Translations under genes and position numbers: made by a program
DNA from: Planomonospora_B alba
GTDB lineage: Bacteria > Actinomycetota > Actinomycetes > Streptosporangiales > Streptosporangiaceae
Direction of reading: 5' to 3'
Length of the DNA: 64,000 nucleotides
Assembly: GCF_039534085.1 (NCBI RefSeq)
Contig: NZ_BAAAUT010000003.1
Span: 62,001 to 126,000, forward strand
The notes under the pieces: model-generated
Seen by the model: the letters and a program-made list of their open reading frames with translations, nothing else
Databases searched by the model: none
Told to the model about the DNA's origin: nothing
Part shown: in pieces, positions 26,014 to 35,087 of the stretch
Layout: each line of letters starts with the position of its first letter
Position numbering within the stretch: position 1 is the first letter of the stretch

Positions 26014-26868
26014 ATGATGGCGGGCAGGGCGGATGCCGGACGGCAGGCGCAGCTGGAGTACTCCGAGTTCCAGGCGGCGATGCTGGACGAGGAGAAGCGC
26101 CGCCGCAAGGCCGCGAAGATCGTGGCCGTGCTCGGCCACTTCCTGGGACGCGACAAGGACGTCCTGGAGGGGCTGACGGTCGCCGACATCGGCTGCTCGG
26201 CCGGGTTCATCGCCGACGAGCTGGCGAACGCGGGCGCGGCCCGGACCTTCGGCGTGGACATCGACGTGCCCGGCCTGCGCAAGGCCGCCGCGCGCTTCGG
26301 CGAGCGGGTCGAGTTCGTCTGCGCGGACGGCACCGCGCTGCCCTTCCCGGACGGCTCGGTCGACGTGCTGGTCTTCAACCACATCTACGAGCACGTGGTC
26401 GACCCCGACGCGATCATGGCGGAGATGCGCCGCGTGCTGGCCGACGACGGCGTGCTCTACCTGGGGCTGGGCAACCGGCTCGGGGTGATGGAGCCGCACT
26501 ACAGGCTGCCGTTCCTGTCCTACCTGCCGCCCGCGCTGGCCGACCGCTACGTGCGCCTGTTCGGCCGGGCCGACAGCTACTACGAGCGCTACCGGACCCG
26601 GCGGGGCCTGCGGAAGATGGTGCGCGGCCTGCGGGTGTGGGACTACACGTTCCCGGTGCTGGCCACCCCGGCGGCCTTCGCCGGCTCCGAGCTGTTCCCC
26701 GGCGCGGCGGGGCGGGCCGCCCAGGCCGTGCTGGCCCGGCTGCCCCGCGCGGTGCTGCGCGCGCTGCTGCCGGTGGTGCCGACCTACCTGTGGGTGGCGA
26801 CCAAGGGCACCCGCCGCCCGGCCGGGCCGGGCCTGCCGCAGCCCCCCGAGCCGGTCCGGCCGCTGTGA
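26014..26868 (+). CDS. SAM-dependent class I methyltransferase
   Basis: A 284-residue protein. The SAM-binding motif I is TVADIGCSAGFIADELA (about residues 56-72), with the acidic motif GVDIDVPGL and motif IV in DVLVFNHIYEHV. It is preceded by a 50-residue basic helical region. The C-terminal part is basic and hydrophobic (membrane-proximal). Substrate unknown; its place between two flippase-like genes and next to glycosyltransferases suggests a sugar or lipid-linked saccharide. A GAGGAG sequence precedes ATG 26014, and a TAGCCT -10 candidate lies about 45 bases upstream. The next gene starts inside its stop codon (GTGA). Confidence 0.85.
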   Translation: MMAGRADAGRQAQLEYSEFQAAMLDEEKRRRKAAKIVAVLGHFLGRDKDVLEGLTVADIGCSAGFIADELANAGAARTFGVDIDVPGLRKAAARFGERVEFVCADGTALPFPDGSVDVLVFNHIYEHVVDPDAIMAEMRRVLADDGVLYLGLGNRLGVMEPHYRLPFLSYLPPALADRYVRLFGRADSYYERYRTRRGLRKMVRGLRVWDYTFPVLATPAAFAGSELFPGAAGRAAQAVLARLPRAVLRALLPVVPTYLWVATKGTRRPAGPGLPQPPEPVRPL

Positions 26869-27932
26869 CCCGGGTGTCCCCCGAGGTGCCCGCCGGGCCG
26901 GCGCCGTCCGGGCCGCCGCCCGGCGGGGCGCGTCCCGCCCGGCTCCGCAGGCTGGTGCGGGTCGCCTTCCTGGTGGCGGCGCTGGGCTTCGGGGCGTGGG
27001 CGGTGGCCTCCCAGTGGGACGAGGTGCGCGCCGGCTTCGCCCGCCTGTCGTGGCCCGCGCTGCTGGTCTCGCTGGTCACGGTGGTCGCGGCGCTGGGCGG
27101 CGGGATGATGACGTGGCGGGCGCTGCTGGCCGACCTCGGCTCGCCGCTCCCGCTCCGCCCCGCGGCCAAGGTCTTCTTCGTCGGCCAGCTCGGCAAGTAC
27201 ATCCCCGGCGCCGTCTGGCCGGTGCTCGCCCAGATGGAGATGGGCCGCGCGCTGGGCGTGCCCCGGACGCGGAGCGCGGCGGCGTTCTTCCTGACCATGC
27301 CGGTCCAGCTCGGCAGCGGGCTGCTGATCTCGGCGGTGACCCTGCCGGCCGCCCTGCCGGGGTCGGCGGCGCCGTACGCGTGGGCGTTCCTGCTGGTGCC
27401 GGTGCTCGCGGTGGCGTTCGAGCCCCGGGTGGTCAACGCCGTGATCGGCTTCGGGCTGCGCAGGCTCGGGCGGCCGCCGCTGGAGCGCCCGCTCACCCGG
27501 CGGGGCATGCTCACCGCCCTGGGCTGGGCGCTGCTCGGCTGGAGCGCGTACGGCCTGCACCTGGCTGCGATCCTGTACGAGCTGGGGCCCTCGGGGCCGG
27601 CGGTGGCGGTCTTCTCGATCGGGGTGTTCGCGCTCTCCTGGTGCCTGGGGATCATGACGTTCGTGGTCCCGGCCGGAGCCGGGGTGCGCGAGGTGGCGAT
27701 GGTCGCCGTGCTGTCCCCGGTGCTGGACCGGGGCTCGGCCATCACCGCGGCGCTCTGCTCCCGGATCGTGATCGTCCTGGGAGACCTGGTCTGCGCGGGG
27801 GCCGCCGGTCTGGCGGCGCGGCGCCGGGCCGTCGCGGGGCCGGACGGCTCCGCCCCCGCAAGCGGCGGCCCCGGGAGCGGGGAGGAGGGGGCCGGTCCCG
27901 GCGGGGACCACTCCGGCGGTGAGGCGGTGTGA
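26865..27932 (+). CDS. UPF0104/LPG-synthase-TM-type flippase-like membrane protein (paralog)
   Basis: A 355-residue protein with about eight membrane helices and the same landmarks as the protein at 24891-25913 (FFVGQLGKYIPGAVWPV and FVVPAGAGVREVAM). Its GTG start lies in the TGA of the methyltransferase gene, so it is translationally coupled to it. The tail (about 40 residues) is rich in Gly, Pro and Glu. The pair of paralogs flanking a methyltransferase suggests two related transport or lipid-handling steps. Confidence 0.82.
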   Translation: MTRVSPEVPAGPAPSGPPPGGARPARLRRLVRVAFLVAALGFGAWAVASQWDEVRAGFARLSWPALLVSLVTVVAALGGGMMTWRALLADLGSPLPLRPAAKVFFVGQLGKYIPGAVWPVLAQMEMGRALGVPRTRSAAAFFLTMPVQLGSGLLISAVTLPAALPGSAAPYAWAFLLVPVLAVAFEPRVVNAVIGFGLRRLGRPPLERPLTRRGMLTALGWALLGWSAYGLHLAAILYELGPSGPAVAVFSIGVFALSWCLGIMTFVVPAGAGVREVAMVAVLSPVLDRGSAITAALCSRIVIVLGDLVCAGAAGLAARRRAVAGPDGSAPASGGPGSGEEGAGPGGDHSGGEAV

Positions 27933-28245
27933 TTCACCTCACGGTCTGAAGCTCCCGGCGGTTATGGTGGCGGGTGGGGGCCCGGCGGGTCGGGTCCTCC
28001 GGGGTCCGGTGAGGGGAGCGCCGTGCTGACGGGTCGATTCCGCGGAAGGGCGGCGAGGCGACCGTCCGTGCGGGGTCGGGCGCGGATAGCATCGCCGTCG
28101 GACCGGACGCGCCGCGGCCGCCGCGGAGGTGCCGGGAGGGACCGCCCGCCGGCGTGGCCGGGGACGGTGAGCCCGCCGGGTGCGCCCCGGTCGGGCCGCA
28201 CCCGCCGTATCAACACGCTGTTGAATAGTGGGCTAATCTCGCGAG
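27933..28245. other. Intergenic region before manC
   Basis: A 313-base gap. Near its end lies the leaderless promoter of manC. Within it TAGCAT (28086-28091) and TATGGT (27964-27969) also match the -10 consensus but have no convincing gene downstream. A short Arg-rich open frame (28023-28274) has a good G-rich site before its GTG but has composition typical of chance reading, so I do not call it. Confidence 0.4.
28234..28239 (+). promoter_or_regulatory. -10 element for leaderless manC
   Basis: TAATCT ends six bases before ATG 28246. No Shine-Dalgarno site is present (the spacer is CGCGAG). A -35-like element such as TCAACA (28210-28215) is weak. Confidence 0.6.
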
Positions 28246-29340
28246 ATGACGGAGACCCCTTTGTCGGATCTTGAGGCGATTCTCCTGGTCGGAGGTCAGG
28301 GAACGCGGCTGCGTCCGCTGACGCTCGGCACCCCCAAGCCGCTGCTGCCCACGGCGGGGGTGCCCTTCCTGGCCCACCAGCTCGCCAGGGCCCGCTCGTT
28401 CGGCGTCCGCCGCATCGTGTTCGCGACGTCCTACCGCGCGGAGATGTTCTCGGAGGCGTTCGGGGACGGCTCGGCCTTCGGGCTGGAGATCGAGTACATG
28501 ACGGAGGAGACCCCGCTCGGCACCGGCGGCGCGATCCGCAACGCGGCCGAGGCGCTGACCTGCGCCCCGGACGCGCCCGTGCTGGTGCTCAACGGCGACA
28601 TCCTCTCCGGCCACGACATCGGCGGCCAGGTCGCCCTGCACACGGCCAGGGGGGCCGCCGTTACGCTGCACCTGACCGAGGTCGAGGACCCTTCGCGCTT
28701 CGGCTGCGTGCCGACCGACGACGAGGGGCGGGTGACCGCCTTCCTGGAGAAGACGCCCAACCCGGTCACGAACCTCATCAACGCCGGCTGCTACGTCTTC
28801 ACCCGCTCGGTGATCGACACCATCCCGGAGGGCCGGGTCGTCTCGGTGGAGCGGGAGACCTTCCCGGGGCTGATCGAGGCCGGCGCCCTGGTGCTCGGCT
28901 ACGCCGAGGCGTCCTACTGGCTGGACGTGGGCACCCCGGCCGCCTTCGTCAAGGGCTCGCGCGACCTGGTCCTCGGCAGGCTGGCCTCGCCCGCGCTGCC
29001 GGGGCCGCCCGGTGACTTCCTCGCGCTGCCGGGCGCCATGATCTCGCCCGAGGCCGTGGTCGCCGACGGGTCGGTGGTGGGCGCCCGCGCGGTCGTGGAG
29101 GCCGGGGCCCGGGTCAGCGGGAGCGTGCTCGGCGACGACTGCGTGGTCCACGCCGGGGCCGAGGTCGTCGACTCGGTGGTCGGCATCGGCGCCCGCGTCT
29201 CCTCCGGCGCGGTCCTGCGCGACGTGGTGATCGGCGACGGCGCCGTGGTCGGCTCCGGCAACGAGCTGCTGGCCGGCAGCCGCGTCTGGCCGGGCGTCGT
29301 GCTCCCCGAGTGCGCGGTCCGCTTCTCCAGCGACGTCTGA
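28246..29340 (+). CDS. manC: Mannose-1-phosphate guanylyltransferase / NDP-sugar pyrophosphorylase
   Basis: A 364-residue protein. The nucleotidyltransferase domain has ILLVGGQGTRLRPLT, PKPLLPTAGVP, the metal-binding LNGDIL and the sugar-binding LEKTPNPVTNLINAG. A C-terminal left-handed beta-helix follows (repeating hexapeptides such as VVADGSVVGARAVVEAGARV). GDP-mannose made here feeds mannosylation and polyprenyl-mannose synthesis. In M. tuberculosis the syntenic gene is Rv3264c (manC), and manB is downstream here at 47341. The symbol rests on that synteny and domain order. It is probably co-transcribed with the glycosylase nine bases downstream. Confidence 0.85.
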   Translation: MTETPLSDLEAILLVGGQGTRLRPLTLGTPKPLLPTAGVPFLAHQLARARSFGVRRIVFATSYRAEMFSEAFGDGSAFGLEIEYMTEETPLGTGGAIRNAAEALTCAPDAPVLVLNGDILSGHDIGGQVALHTARGAAVTLHLTEVEDPSRFGCVPTDDEGRVTAFLEKTPNPVTNLINAGCYVFTRSVIDTIPEGRVVSVERETFPGLIEAGALVLGYAEASYWLDVGTPAAFVKGSRDLVLGRLASPALPGPPGDFLALPGAMISPEAVVADGSVVGARAVVEAGARVSGSVLGDDCVVHAGAEVVDSVVGIGARVSSGAVLRDVVIGDGAVVGSGNELLAGSRVWPGVVLPECAVRFSSDV

Positions 29341-29349
29341 GGGCCGCCG

Positions 29350-30246
29350 GTGCGGGAGCGGAGCTGGCGGTGGGAGGGCCCGCTCGACCTGGAGCTGGTG
29401 CTGCTGCCGCACCGGCGCGGCACGTGGGACCCGGCCTGGCGTCGCACGCCCGACGGGGCGGTCTGGCGGACCTGCCGCACCCCCGACGGCCCGGGCACGC
29501 TCCGGATCGCCGGGGGCGGCGGCCGGGCGGTGGGCACCGCCTGGGGCCCGGGGGCGGAGTGGCTGCTGGAGACGCTGCCCGCGCTGCTCGGCTCCGGTGA
29601 CGACGCCTCGGGGTTCACGCCCGGGCACGCCGTGCTGCGCGAGGCGGCCAGGCGCCACCCCGGCCTGCGGATCGGCCGGACCTTCCGGGTGCTGGAGGCG
29701 CTGGTGCCGGCCGTGCTGGAGCAGAAGGTCGTGCTGGCCGAGGCGCGGCGGGCGTGGCGGTGGCTGCTGCTGCGGTACGGCGAGCCCGCACCCGGACCGG
29801 CCCCCGAGGGCATGCGGGTCTTCCCCGCGCCCGAGGTGTGGTGGTCGATCCCGTCGTGGGACTGGCACCGGGCGGGCGTGGAGGCCGTGCGGGCCAGGAC
29901 CGTCGCGAACGCGGCCCGGCACGCGGCGAAGCTGGAGGGGGCGGAGGGCAGCGCCGAGGCCGACCGGCTGCTGCGGGCGCTGCCCGGGGTCGGGGTGTGG
30001 ACCTCGGCGGAGGTCCGCCAGCGCTCCCACGGCGACCCCGACGCGGTCTCGGTGGGCGACTACCACCTGCCGTCGCTGGTGGGCTGGTCGCTGGCGGGGG
30101 AGCGGGTCGACGACGAGGGGATGCTGCGGCTGCTGGCCCCCTACCGGGGGCACCGGCACCGGGTCAGCCGGCTACTGAGGCTGGGCGGTGCGCGGCCGCC
30201 CGCTCGCGGGCCGCGGCGGCCGGTGCGGGACTACCGGTCGTTCTGA
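29350..30246 (+). CDS. HhH-GPD DNA glycosylase (AlkA-like)
   Basis: A 298-residue protein. A C-terminal helix-hairpin-helix motif LRALPGVGVWTSAEV is followed by VSVGDYHLPSL, in which the Asp is the expected catalytic residue of 3-methyladenine-type glycosylases. The N-terminal about 110 residues form a beta-rich domain. The role is removal of alkylated or oxidised bases in base-excision repair. It begins nine bases after manC, so the two are probably on one message despite unrelated functions. Its 3' end overlaps the convergent small membrane gene by 83 bases. Confidence 0.83.
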   Translation: MRERSWRWEGPLDLELVLLPHRRGTWDPAWRRTPDGAVWRTCRTPDGPGTLRIAGGGGRAVGTAWGPGAEWLLETLPALLGSGDDASGFTPGHAVLREAARRHPGLRIGRTFRVLEALVPAVLEQKVVLAEARRAWRWLLLRYGEPAPGPAPEGMRVFPAPEVWWSIPSWDWHRAGVEAVRARTVANAARHAAKLEGAEGSAEADRLLRALPGVGVWTSAEVRQRSHGDPDAVSVGDYHLPSLVGWSLAGERVDDEGMLRLLAPYRGHRHRVSRLLRLGGARPPARGPRRPVRDYRSF

Positions 30247-30373
30247 ACCCGTCGGAGCCGGGGCCGTAGGGCTCGGGACCGGAGGGTCTCCAGTCGCGGC
30301 CGTCGCGCGTGTCGGCGCCGAACAGCGGGGCGAGGACGGCGGCGGCGGCGAGGAGGGCGAGGAACCAGATCAT
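30164..30373 (-). CDS. Small single-pass membrane protein
   Basis: A 69-residue protein. The N-terminal hydrophobic stretch (MIWFLALLAAAAVLAPLFG) is followed at once by ADTRDGRDW, a short charged motif I recall from small actinobacterial proteins, and then a Pro/Ala-rich tail. A strong AAGGAG lies six bases before ATG 30371-30373, which is the main evidence that it is translated. Its 3' end overlaps the glycosylase on the opposite strand. Function unknown. Confidence 0.7.
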   Translation of the reverse strand: MIWFLALLAAAAVLAPLFGADTRDGRDWRPSGPEPYGPGSDGFRTTGSPAPAAAARERAAAHRPASVAG

Positions 30374-30549
30374 TTTCCACTCCTTGGGGTTCCGTTGGGA
30401 CACCTTGACTGTATGCAAGCGCAACCATTTACGTCTATCGAGATTCCCTTCACCGATCTGTTCAGTGATGCTGAACGGTTGCCGGTTCGGACCGGAACGG
30501 CGGCGGACCCGGCACCCGCCCGGCGGGCGCGGGGCCGTACTGTGCGGTC
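30374..30549. promoter_or_regulatory. Divergent promoter region, small membrane protein / fbiC
   Basis: A 176-base gap between divergent genes. On the plus strand TACTGT (30538-30543) ends six bases before ATG 30550, so fbiC should be leaderless. The middle (30415-30480) is AT-richer than average (for example ACGTCTATCGAGATTCCC) and may hold the other promoter. No gene is evident. Confidence 0.5.
30538..30543 (+). promoter_or_regulatory. -10 element for leaderless fbiC
   Basis: TACTGT followed by GCGGTC and then ATG; there is no Shine-Dalgarno site. Confidence 0.55.
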
Positions 30550-33141
30550 ATGAGCGTGACTCCCACCGACGCCGCGATGCGCCGGGCCCTGGCCCGGGCG
30601 CGCGACGGCAAAGCCCTCGACCTGTCCGAAGCCACCGTCCTGCTGCACGCGAGGGACACCGACCTCGACACGCTGCTCGGCCACGCCGGGCGGGTCAGGG
30701 ACGCCGGTCTGGAGGCCGCCGGACGGCCCGGGATCATCACCTACAGCCGCAAGGTCTTCATCCCTCTCACCCGCCTGTGCCGGGACCGGTGCGGTTACTG
30801 CACGTTCGCCACCGCCCCGCACAAGCTCGAATCCGCCTTCCTCAGCCCCGACGAGGTCCTCGGGATCGCCCGGCAGGGCGCGGCCATGGGCTGCAAGGAG
30901 GCGCTGTTCACGCTCGGCGACCGGCCGGAGGACCGCTGGCGCCAGGCCCGCGAGTGGCTGGACGCGCACGGCTACGACGACACGCTCTCCTACGTGCGGG
31001 CCATGGCGATCCGGGTGCTGGAGGAGACCGGGCTGCTCCCGCACCTCAACCCCGGCGTCATGACCTGGCGCGACCTGCAGCGGCTCAAGCCGGTCGCGCC
31101 CTCGATGGGCATGATGCTGGAGACCACCTCGCGCCGGCTGTTCGAGGAGAAGGGGCAGCCCCACCACGGCTCCCCCGACAAGGACCCCGCCGTGCGGCTG
31201 CGCGTGCTGGAGGACGCCGGACGCTCCAACGTGCCCTTCACCAGCGGCATCCTCATCGGCATCGGCGAGACCGCCGAGGAGCGGGCCGAGTCGCTGTTCG
31301 CGCTGCGGAAGGTGGCCCGCGAGTACGGCGGGCTCCAGGAGGTCATCGTCCAGAACTTCCGCGCCAAGCCCGACACGGCGATGCGCGGCATGCCCGACGC
31401 CGACCTGCAGGAGCTGGCCGCCACGATCGCGGTGGCCCGGCTGGTCCTGGGACCGAAGGTCCGCCTGCAGGCCCCGCCGAACCTGGTGGACGCCGAGTAC
31501 GGCCTGATGATCCGGGCCGGGATCGACGACTGGGGCGGCGTCTCCCCCCTCACGCCCGACCACGTCAACCCCGAGCGCCCCTGGCCGCAGATCGACGAGC
31601 TGGCCGCGCGCACCGCCGCGGCCGGGTTCGCGCTGCGCGAGCGGCTGACGATCTACCCGGAGTACGTGCTGGCCGGGGAGCCCTGGCTCGACCCCCGGCT
31701 GACCGCGCACGTCGCCGCGCTCGCCGACCCGGAGACCGGGCTGGCCAGGGAGGACGCCGAGATCACCGGACGCCCCTGGCAGGAGCCCGACGGCGGCTTC
31801 GCCTCGCTCGGCCGGACCGACCTGCACACCGCAGTGGACGCCGAGGGGCGCACGGGCGACCGCCGCGCCGACTTCGACCACGTCTACGGGGACTGGGAGG
31901 CGCTGAAGGACCGGCTGCCCGCCGTACCGGCGGGGTCGGTCTCCGGCGACGTGCGGCAGGCGCTGCGCCGGGCGGAGAGCGACCCGGCGGGACTGACCGA
32001 GGCCGAGGCGCTGACCCTGCTCGGCCTGGCCGGCGGGCCGGACGGCTCCGGGGCCGACGACGCCGCCCTGGAGGAGCTGTGCCGGGTCGCCGACGGGCTG
32101 CGCCGCGAGGCCGTCGGGGACGACGTCACCTACGTGGTCAACCGGAACATCAACTTCACCAACGTCTGCTACACCGGCTGCCGGTTCTGCGCCTTCGCGC
32201 AGCGCCGCACCGACGCCGACGCCTACACGCTCTCCCTGGACCAGGTCGCCGACCGGGCGGAGGAGGGCTGGCTGGCCGGGGCGACCGAGGTCTGCATGCA
32301 GGGCGGCATCCACCCCGACCTGCCCGGCACCGCCTACTTCGACATCGCCCGGGCGGTCAAGGCCCGGGTCCCGGAGATGCACGTCCACGCGTTCTCCCCG
32401 ATGGAGGTCGTCAACGGCGCCAGCCGGACGGACATGTCGATCGCGGACTGGCTGGCCGCGGCGCGGGAGGCGGGCGTCGACTCGCTGCCCGGCACCGCCG
32501 CGGAGATCCTCGACGACGACGTGCGCTGGGTGCTGACCAAGGGCAAGCTGCCCGCCGCCGAGTGGGTGGAGGTCGTCACCACCGCCCACCGGCTCGGCAT
32601 CCCGACGACCGCCACGATGATGTACGGCCACGTGGACACCCACGCCCACTGGGTCCGGCACATCCGCCTCATCCGCCGCATCCAGGAGGAGACCGGGGGG
32701 TTCTCCGAATTCGTGCTGCTGCCGTTCGTCCACCACAGCGCGCCCATCTACCTGGCCGGGATCGCCCGCCCCGGGCCGACCGCGCGGGAGAACCGGGCCG
32801 TGCACGCGCTGGCCCGCATCCTGCTGCACGGCGCGATCGGCAACATCCAGTGCTCCTGGGTGAAGCTCCGCGACGATCTGTGCCGCCAGGTGCTCTCCGG
32901 CGGGGTCAACGACCTGGGCGGCACGCTGATGGAGGAGACGATCAGCCGGATGGCCGGGTCGGAGAACGGCTCGTTCAAGACGATCCGCGAGCTCGAGGCC
33001 ATGGTCGCCCCGACCGGGCGGCCGGTCCGGCAGCGCACCACCTCGTACGGCGTGCCGAGCGCGGAGCGGCTGGCCGCGGCGGCGGCCAGCGATGGAGTTT
33101 GTCAGAGTGTGCGTAACTTCGTGCCGCTTGAGCGTCTATAA
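30550..33141 (+). CDS. fbiC: FbiC, 7,8-didemethyl-8-hydroxy-5-deazariboflavin (FO) synthase
   Basis: An 863-residue fusion of the two radical-SAM enzymes known as CofG and CofH. The N-terminal half carries the iron-sulphur motif CRDRCGYC and the C-terminal half CYTGCRFC. Both have the usual radical-SAM barrel elements (GVMTWRDLQRLKPVAPSMG, and GVDSLPGTAAEILDDDVRW). Full-length actinobacterial FbiC is about this size, so it looks intact. It makes the deazaflavin chromophore of F420 from a pyrimidine and tyrosine. fbiA and fbiB are about 5 kb downstream on the other strand, separated by unrelated genes. The guanylyltransferase FbiD/CofC was not found in the window. Confidence 0.96.
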   Translation: MSVTPTDAAMRRALARARDGKALDLSEATVLLHARDTDLDTLLGHAGRVRDAGLEAAGRPGIITYSRKVFIPLTRLCRDRCGYCTFATAPHKLESAFLSPDEVLGIARQGAAMGCKEALFTLGDRPEDRWRQAREWLDAHGYDDTLSYVRAMAIRVLEETGLLPHLNPGVMTWRDLQRLKPVAPSMGMMLETTSRRLFEEKGQPHHGSPDKDPAVRLRVLEDAGRSNVPFTSGILIGIGETAEERAESLFALRKVAREYGGLQEVIVQNFRAKPDTAMRGMPDADLQELAATIAVARLVLGPKVRLQAPPNLVDAEYGLMIRAGIDDWGGVSPLTPDHVNPERPWPQIDELAARTAAAGFALRERLTIYPEYVLAGEPWLDPRLTAHVAALADPETGLAREDAEITGRPWQEPDGGFASLGRTDLHTAVDAEGRTGDRRADFDHVYGDWEALKDRLPAVPAGSVSGDVRQALRRAESDPAGLTEAEALTLLGLAGGPDGSGADDAALEELCRVADGLRREAVGDDVTYVVNRNINFTNVCYTGCRFCAFAQRRTDADAYTLSLDQVADRAEEGWLAGATEVCMQGGIHPDLPGTAYFDIARAVKARVPEMHVHAFSPMEVVNGASRTDMSIADWLAAAREAGVDSLPGTAAEILDDDVRWVLTKGKLPAAEWVEVVTTAHRLGIPTTATMMYGHVDTHAHWVRHIRLIRRIQEETGGFSEFVLLPFVHHSAPIYLAGIARPGPTARENRAVHALARILLHGAIGNIQCSWVKLRDDLCRQVLSGGVNDLGGTLMEETISRMAGSENGSFKTIRELEAMVAPTGRPVRQRTTSYGVPSAERLAAAAASDGVCQSVRNFVPLERL

Positions 33142-33220
33142 CAAGTTCTCTCCTTACTTGCGCTTCGTCAGGGGGGTGTTGCGAGAATTGTCACTCCCCC
33201 TGCGATCGTGAGGTAGCAGC

Positions 33221-34975
33221 GTGCCCTCTCCCGGCCGACACCGCGTCGCCGCCGGTGCCGAACGGCGCCGGCGGCAGGCGCTGACACGGGTTGCACTCGC
33301 CGCGACCGCCCTGGCGGTCGCCGCGGCCGGGGCCGTGGTGCTGATCACCGGCCGGGGCGCTGGAACGTGTTCCGGCGACCCGGTCCTGGTCCAGGTCGCC
33401 GCCGCGGTGGACATCGCGCCCACCGTGATGGAGGCCGCCGGGCGGTTCAACGCCCGCAAGGAGCAGGCCGACGGGCGGTGCGTGCTGGTGCAGGTGACCG
33501 AGCAGCCCCCGGCCACCGTGCTGCGGACCCTGATCGGGGACACCGCGGGAGTGCTCGAAACCCGCCCCGACGGCTGGATCGCCGACTCCTCCGCCTGGAT
33601 CCGGCTCGCCCGCAAGCAGGGCGCCGCCGGCATGGCGGGCACCGAGACCGTGGTGGCCACCTCCCCGCTGGTCTTCGCCACCCGCACCTCCCTCGCCGAG
33701 CGGTTCGCGGTCGGCGAGACCGAGATGAGCTGGGAGATGGTCTTCCCCGCCACCACCCGGGGGCGCGTGCGGCCCACCGAGGAGGAGCCCGACGTGGTGC
33801 GCGTCCCCGACCCCTCGCTCGCCGGGGCGGGCATCGCCACCGTGGCGGCGGCCCGGGACCTGGTGGGCACCGGGGCCGAGGCCGACCGGAGGCTCACCGC
33901 GTTCGTCCGGTGGGCCCAGGCCGGGGCGGCGCCCGACTACCGGACCATGCTGGACGCGCTCGGCGAGCGCTCCTTCTGGAAGCGGCCGGTGGTGATCGTC
34001 CCCGAGCAGTCGGTGTGGCAGTACAACCGGCGGCCCTCCGCCGACCCGGTGGTCGCGCTCCACCCCCGCGAGGGGACCGTCAACCTCGACTACCCCTACG
34101 TCGTCACCTCCCCGGACCCGGTCAAGGCCGCCGGGTCGCGGGCCTTCGCCGCCTGGCTCCGCTCCCCGGAGACCCAGGACGCGGTCCGCAGGGAGGGCTT
34201 CCGCTCGGCCGACGGGGTCCAGGGCCCCTACTCGCCCGGGCCCCAGATCCCCACCGAGGCGCCCAGCGCCCGCGCGAGCATCCTGCCCGCGACGATCGAC
34301 GAGGCGCTGGAGGCGTGGAGCAGGCTGGCCCCGCCGACCAACATCCTGGTCCTGGCCGACGCCTCCCGGCACATGGCCGAGCCGATCAAGGGGGAGAAGG
34401 GCCGGACCAAGCTGAGCGTCGCCCTCGACGCGGCCCGGCTGGGCCTGCAGCTGTTCCCCGACTCCACTCACATGGGCATGTGGGAGTTCGCCGACGCCGA
34501 GGGCCGGGGCGGCGACCACCGCGAGCGGGTGGCCCTGGGGCCGATCACCGAGGCCGAGGGCGGGAAGGTCATCCGCCGCGGCGCGCTGGAGGAGCTCACC
34601 CGGACCATGCGCGCCGACGCGGGGCGGTCCAGCTCCCTGAACGACGCGATCCTGGCCGGGTTCCGCGAGCTGACCGAGGCCTACGACGAGGGGATGAACA
34701 ACACCCTGCTGGTCATCACCGCGGGCAAGGACGACGGCAAGGGCCTGTCCGGGGGCGAGCTGGTCCGGCGGCTCCGCGAGGAGTGGGATCCGCAGTACCC
34801 CGTCCAGGTCGTCGTGCTCGCCTTCGGCGACGACCTCGACCGCGCCACCCTGGAGCAGGTCGTCTCGGTGACCAACGGCTCCCTGCACGTCGCCCGGGAG
34901 CCCGGTGAGATCATCGACGTCTTCCTGTCCGCGCTCGCCCGCCGCCTGTGCCACCCCACCTGCCGCAAGGCCTGA
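33221..34975 (+). CDS. Extracytoplasmic solute-binding-like protein fused to a VWA domain
   Basis: A 584-residue protein. A signal-anchor (about residues 22-44) precedes a substrate-binding-protein-like domain (residues about 48-330; LVQVAAAVDIAPTVMEAAGRF at the start). A von Willebrand A domain follows from about 385 (NILVLADASRHMAEPI). The metal-ion-dependent adhesion site normally reads DxSxS; here it is DASRHM, so one metal ligand is lost. Such fusions are known in actinobacteria but have no firm role. It may bind a wall component or ligand outside the cell. GTG 33221 is preceded by GAGG at good spacing. Confidence 0.75.
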   Translation: MPSPGRHRVAAGAERRRRQALTRVALAATALAVAAAGAVVLITGRGAGTCSGDPVLVQVAAAVDIAPTVMEAAGRFNARKEQADGRCVLVQVTEQPPATVLRTLIGDTAGVLETRPDGWIADSSAWIRLARKQGAAGMAGTETVVATSPLVFATRTSLAERFAVGETEMSWEMVFPATTRGRVRPTEEEPDVVRVPDPSLAGAGIATVAAARDLVGTGAEADRRLTAFVRWAQAGAAPDYRTMLDALGERSFWKRPVVIVPEQSVWQYNRRPSADPVVALHPREGTVNLDYPYVVTSPDPVKAAGSRAFAAWLRSPETQDAVRREGFRSADGVQGPYSPGPQIPTEAPSARASILPATIDEALEAWSRLAPPTNILVLADASRHMAEPIKGEKGRTKLSVALDAARLGLQLFPDSTHMGMWEFADAEGRGGDHRERVALGPITEAEGGKVIRRGALEELTRTMRADAGRSSSLNDAILAGFRELTEAYDEGMNNTLLVITAGKDDGKGLSGGELVRRLREEWDPQYPVQVVVLAFGDDLDRATLEQVVSVTNGSLHVAREPGEIIDVFLSALARRLCHPTCRKA

Positions 34976-35087
34976 CCTCCGCAGGGACCGCCCGTCCCAC
35001 CTGCCGGAACGCCTGGTCGGGAGGGCTCCCGGACGGGTTCCGGAGATGGAGACAAAAGCAGGGCATATCGGGCATGATGCCGGTGTG

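Noticed and set aside
28023..28274. Short GTG frame with G-rich ribosome-binding site before manC
   Set aside because: Arg-rich chance-like composition and overlap with manC, which has its own leaderless promoter.
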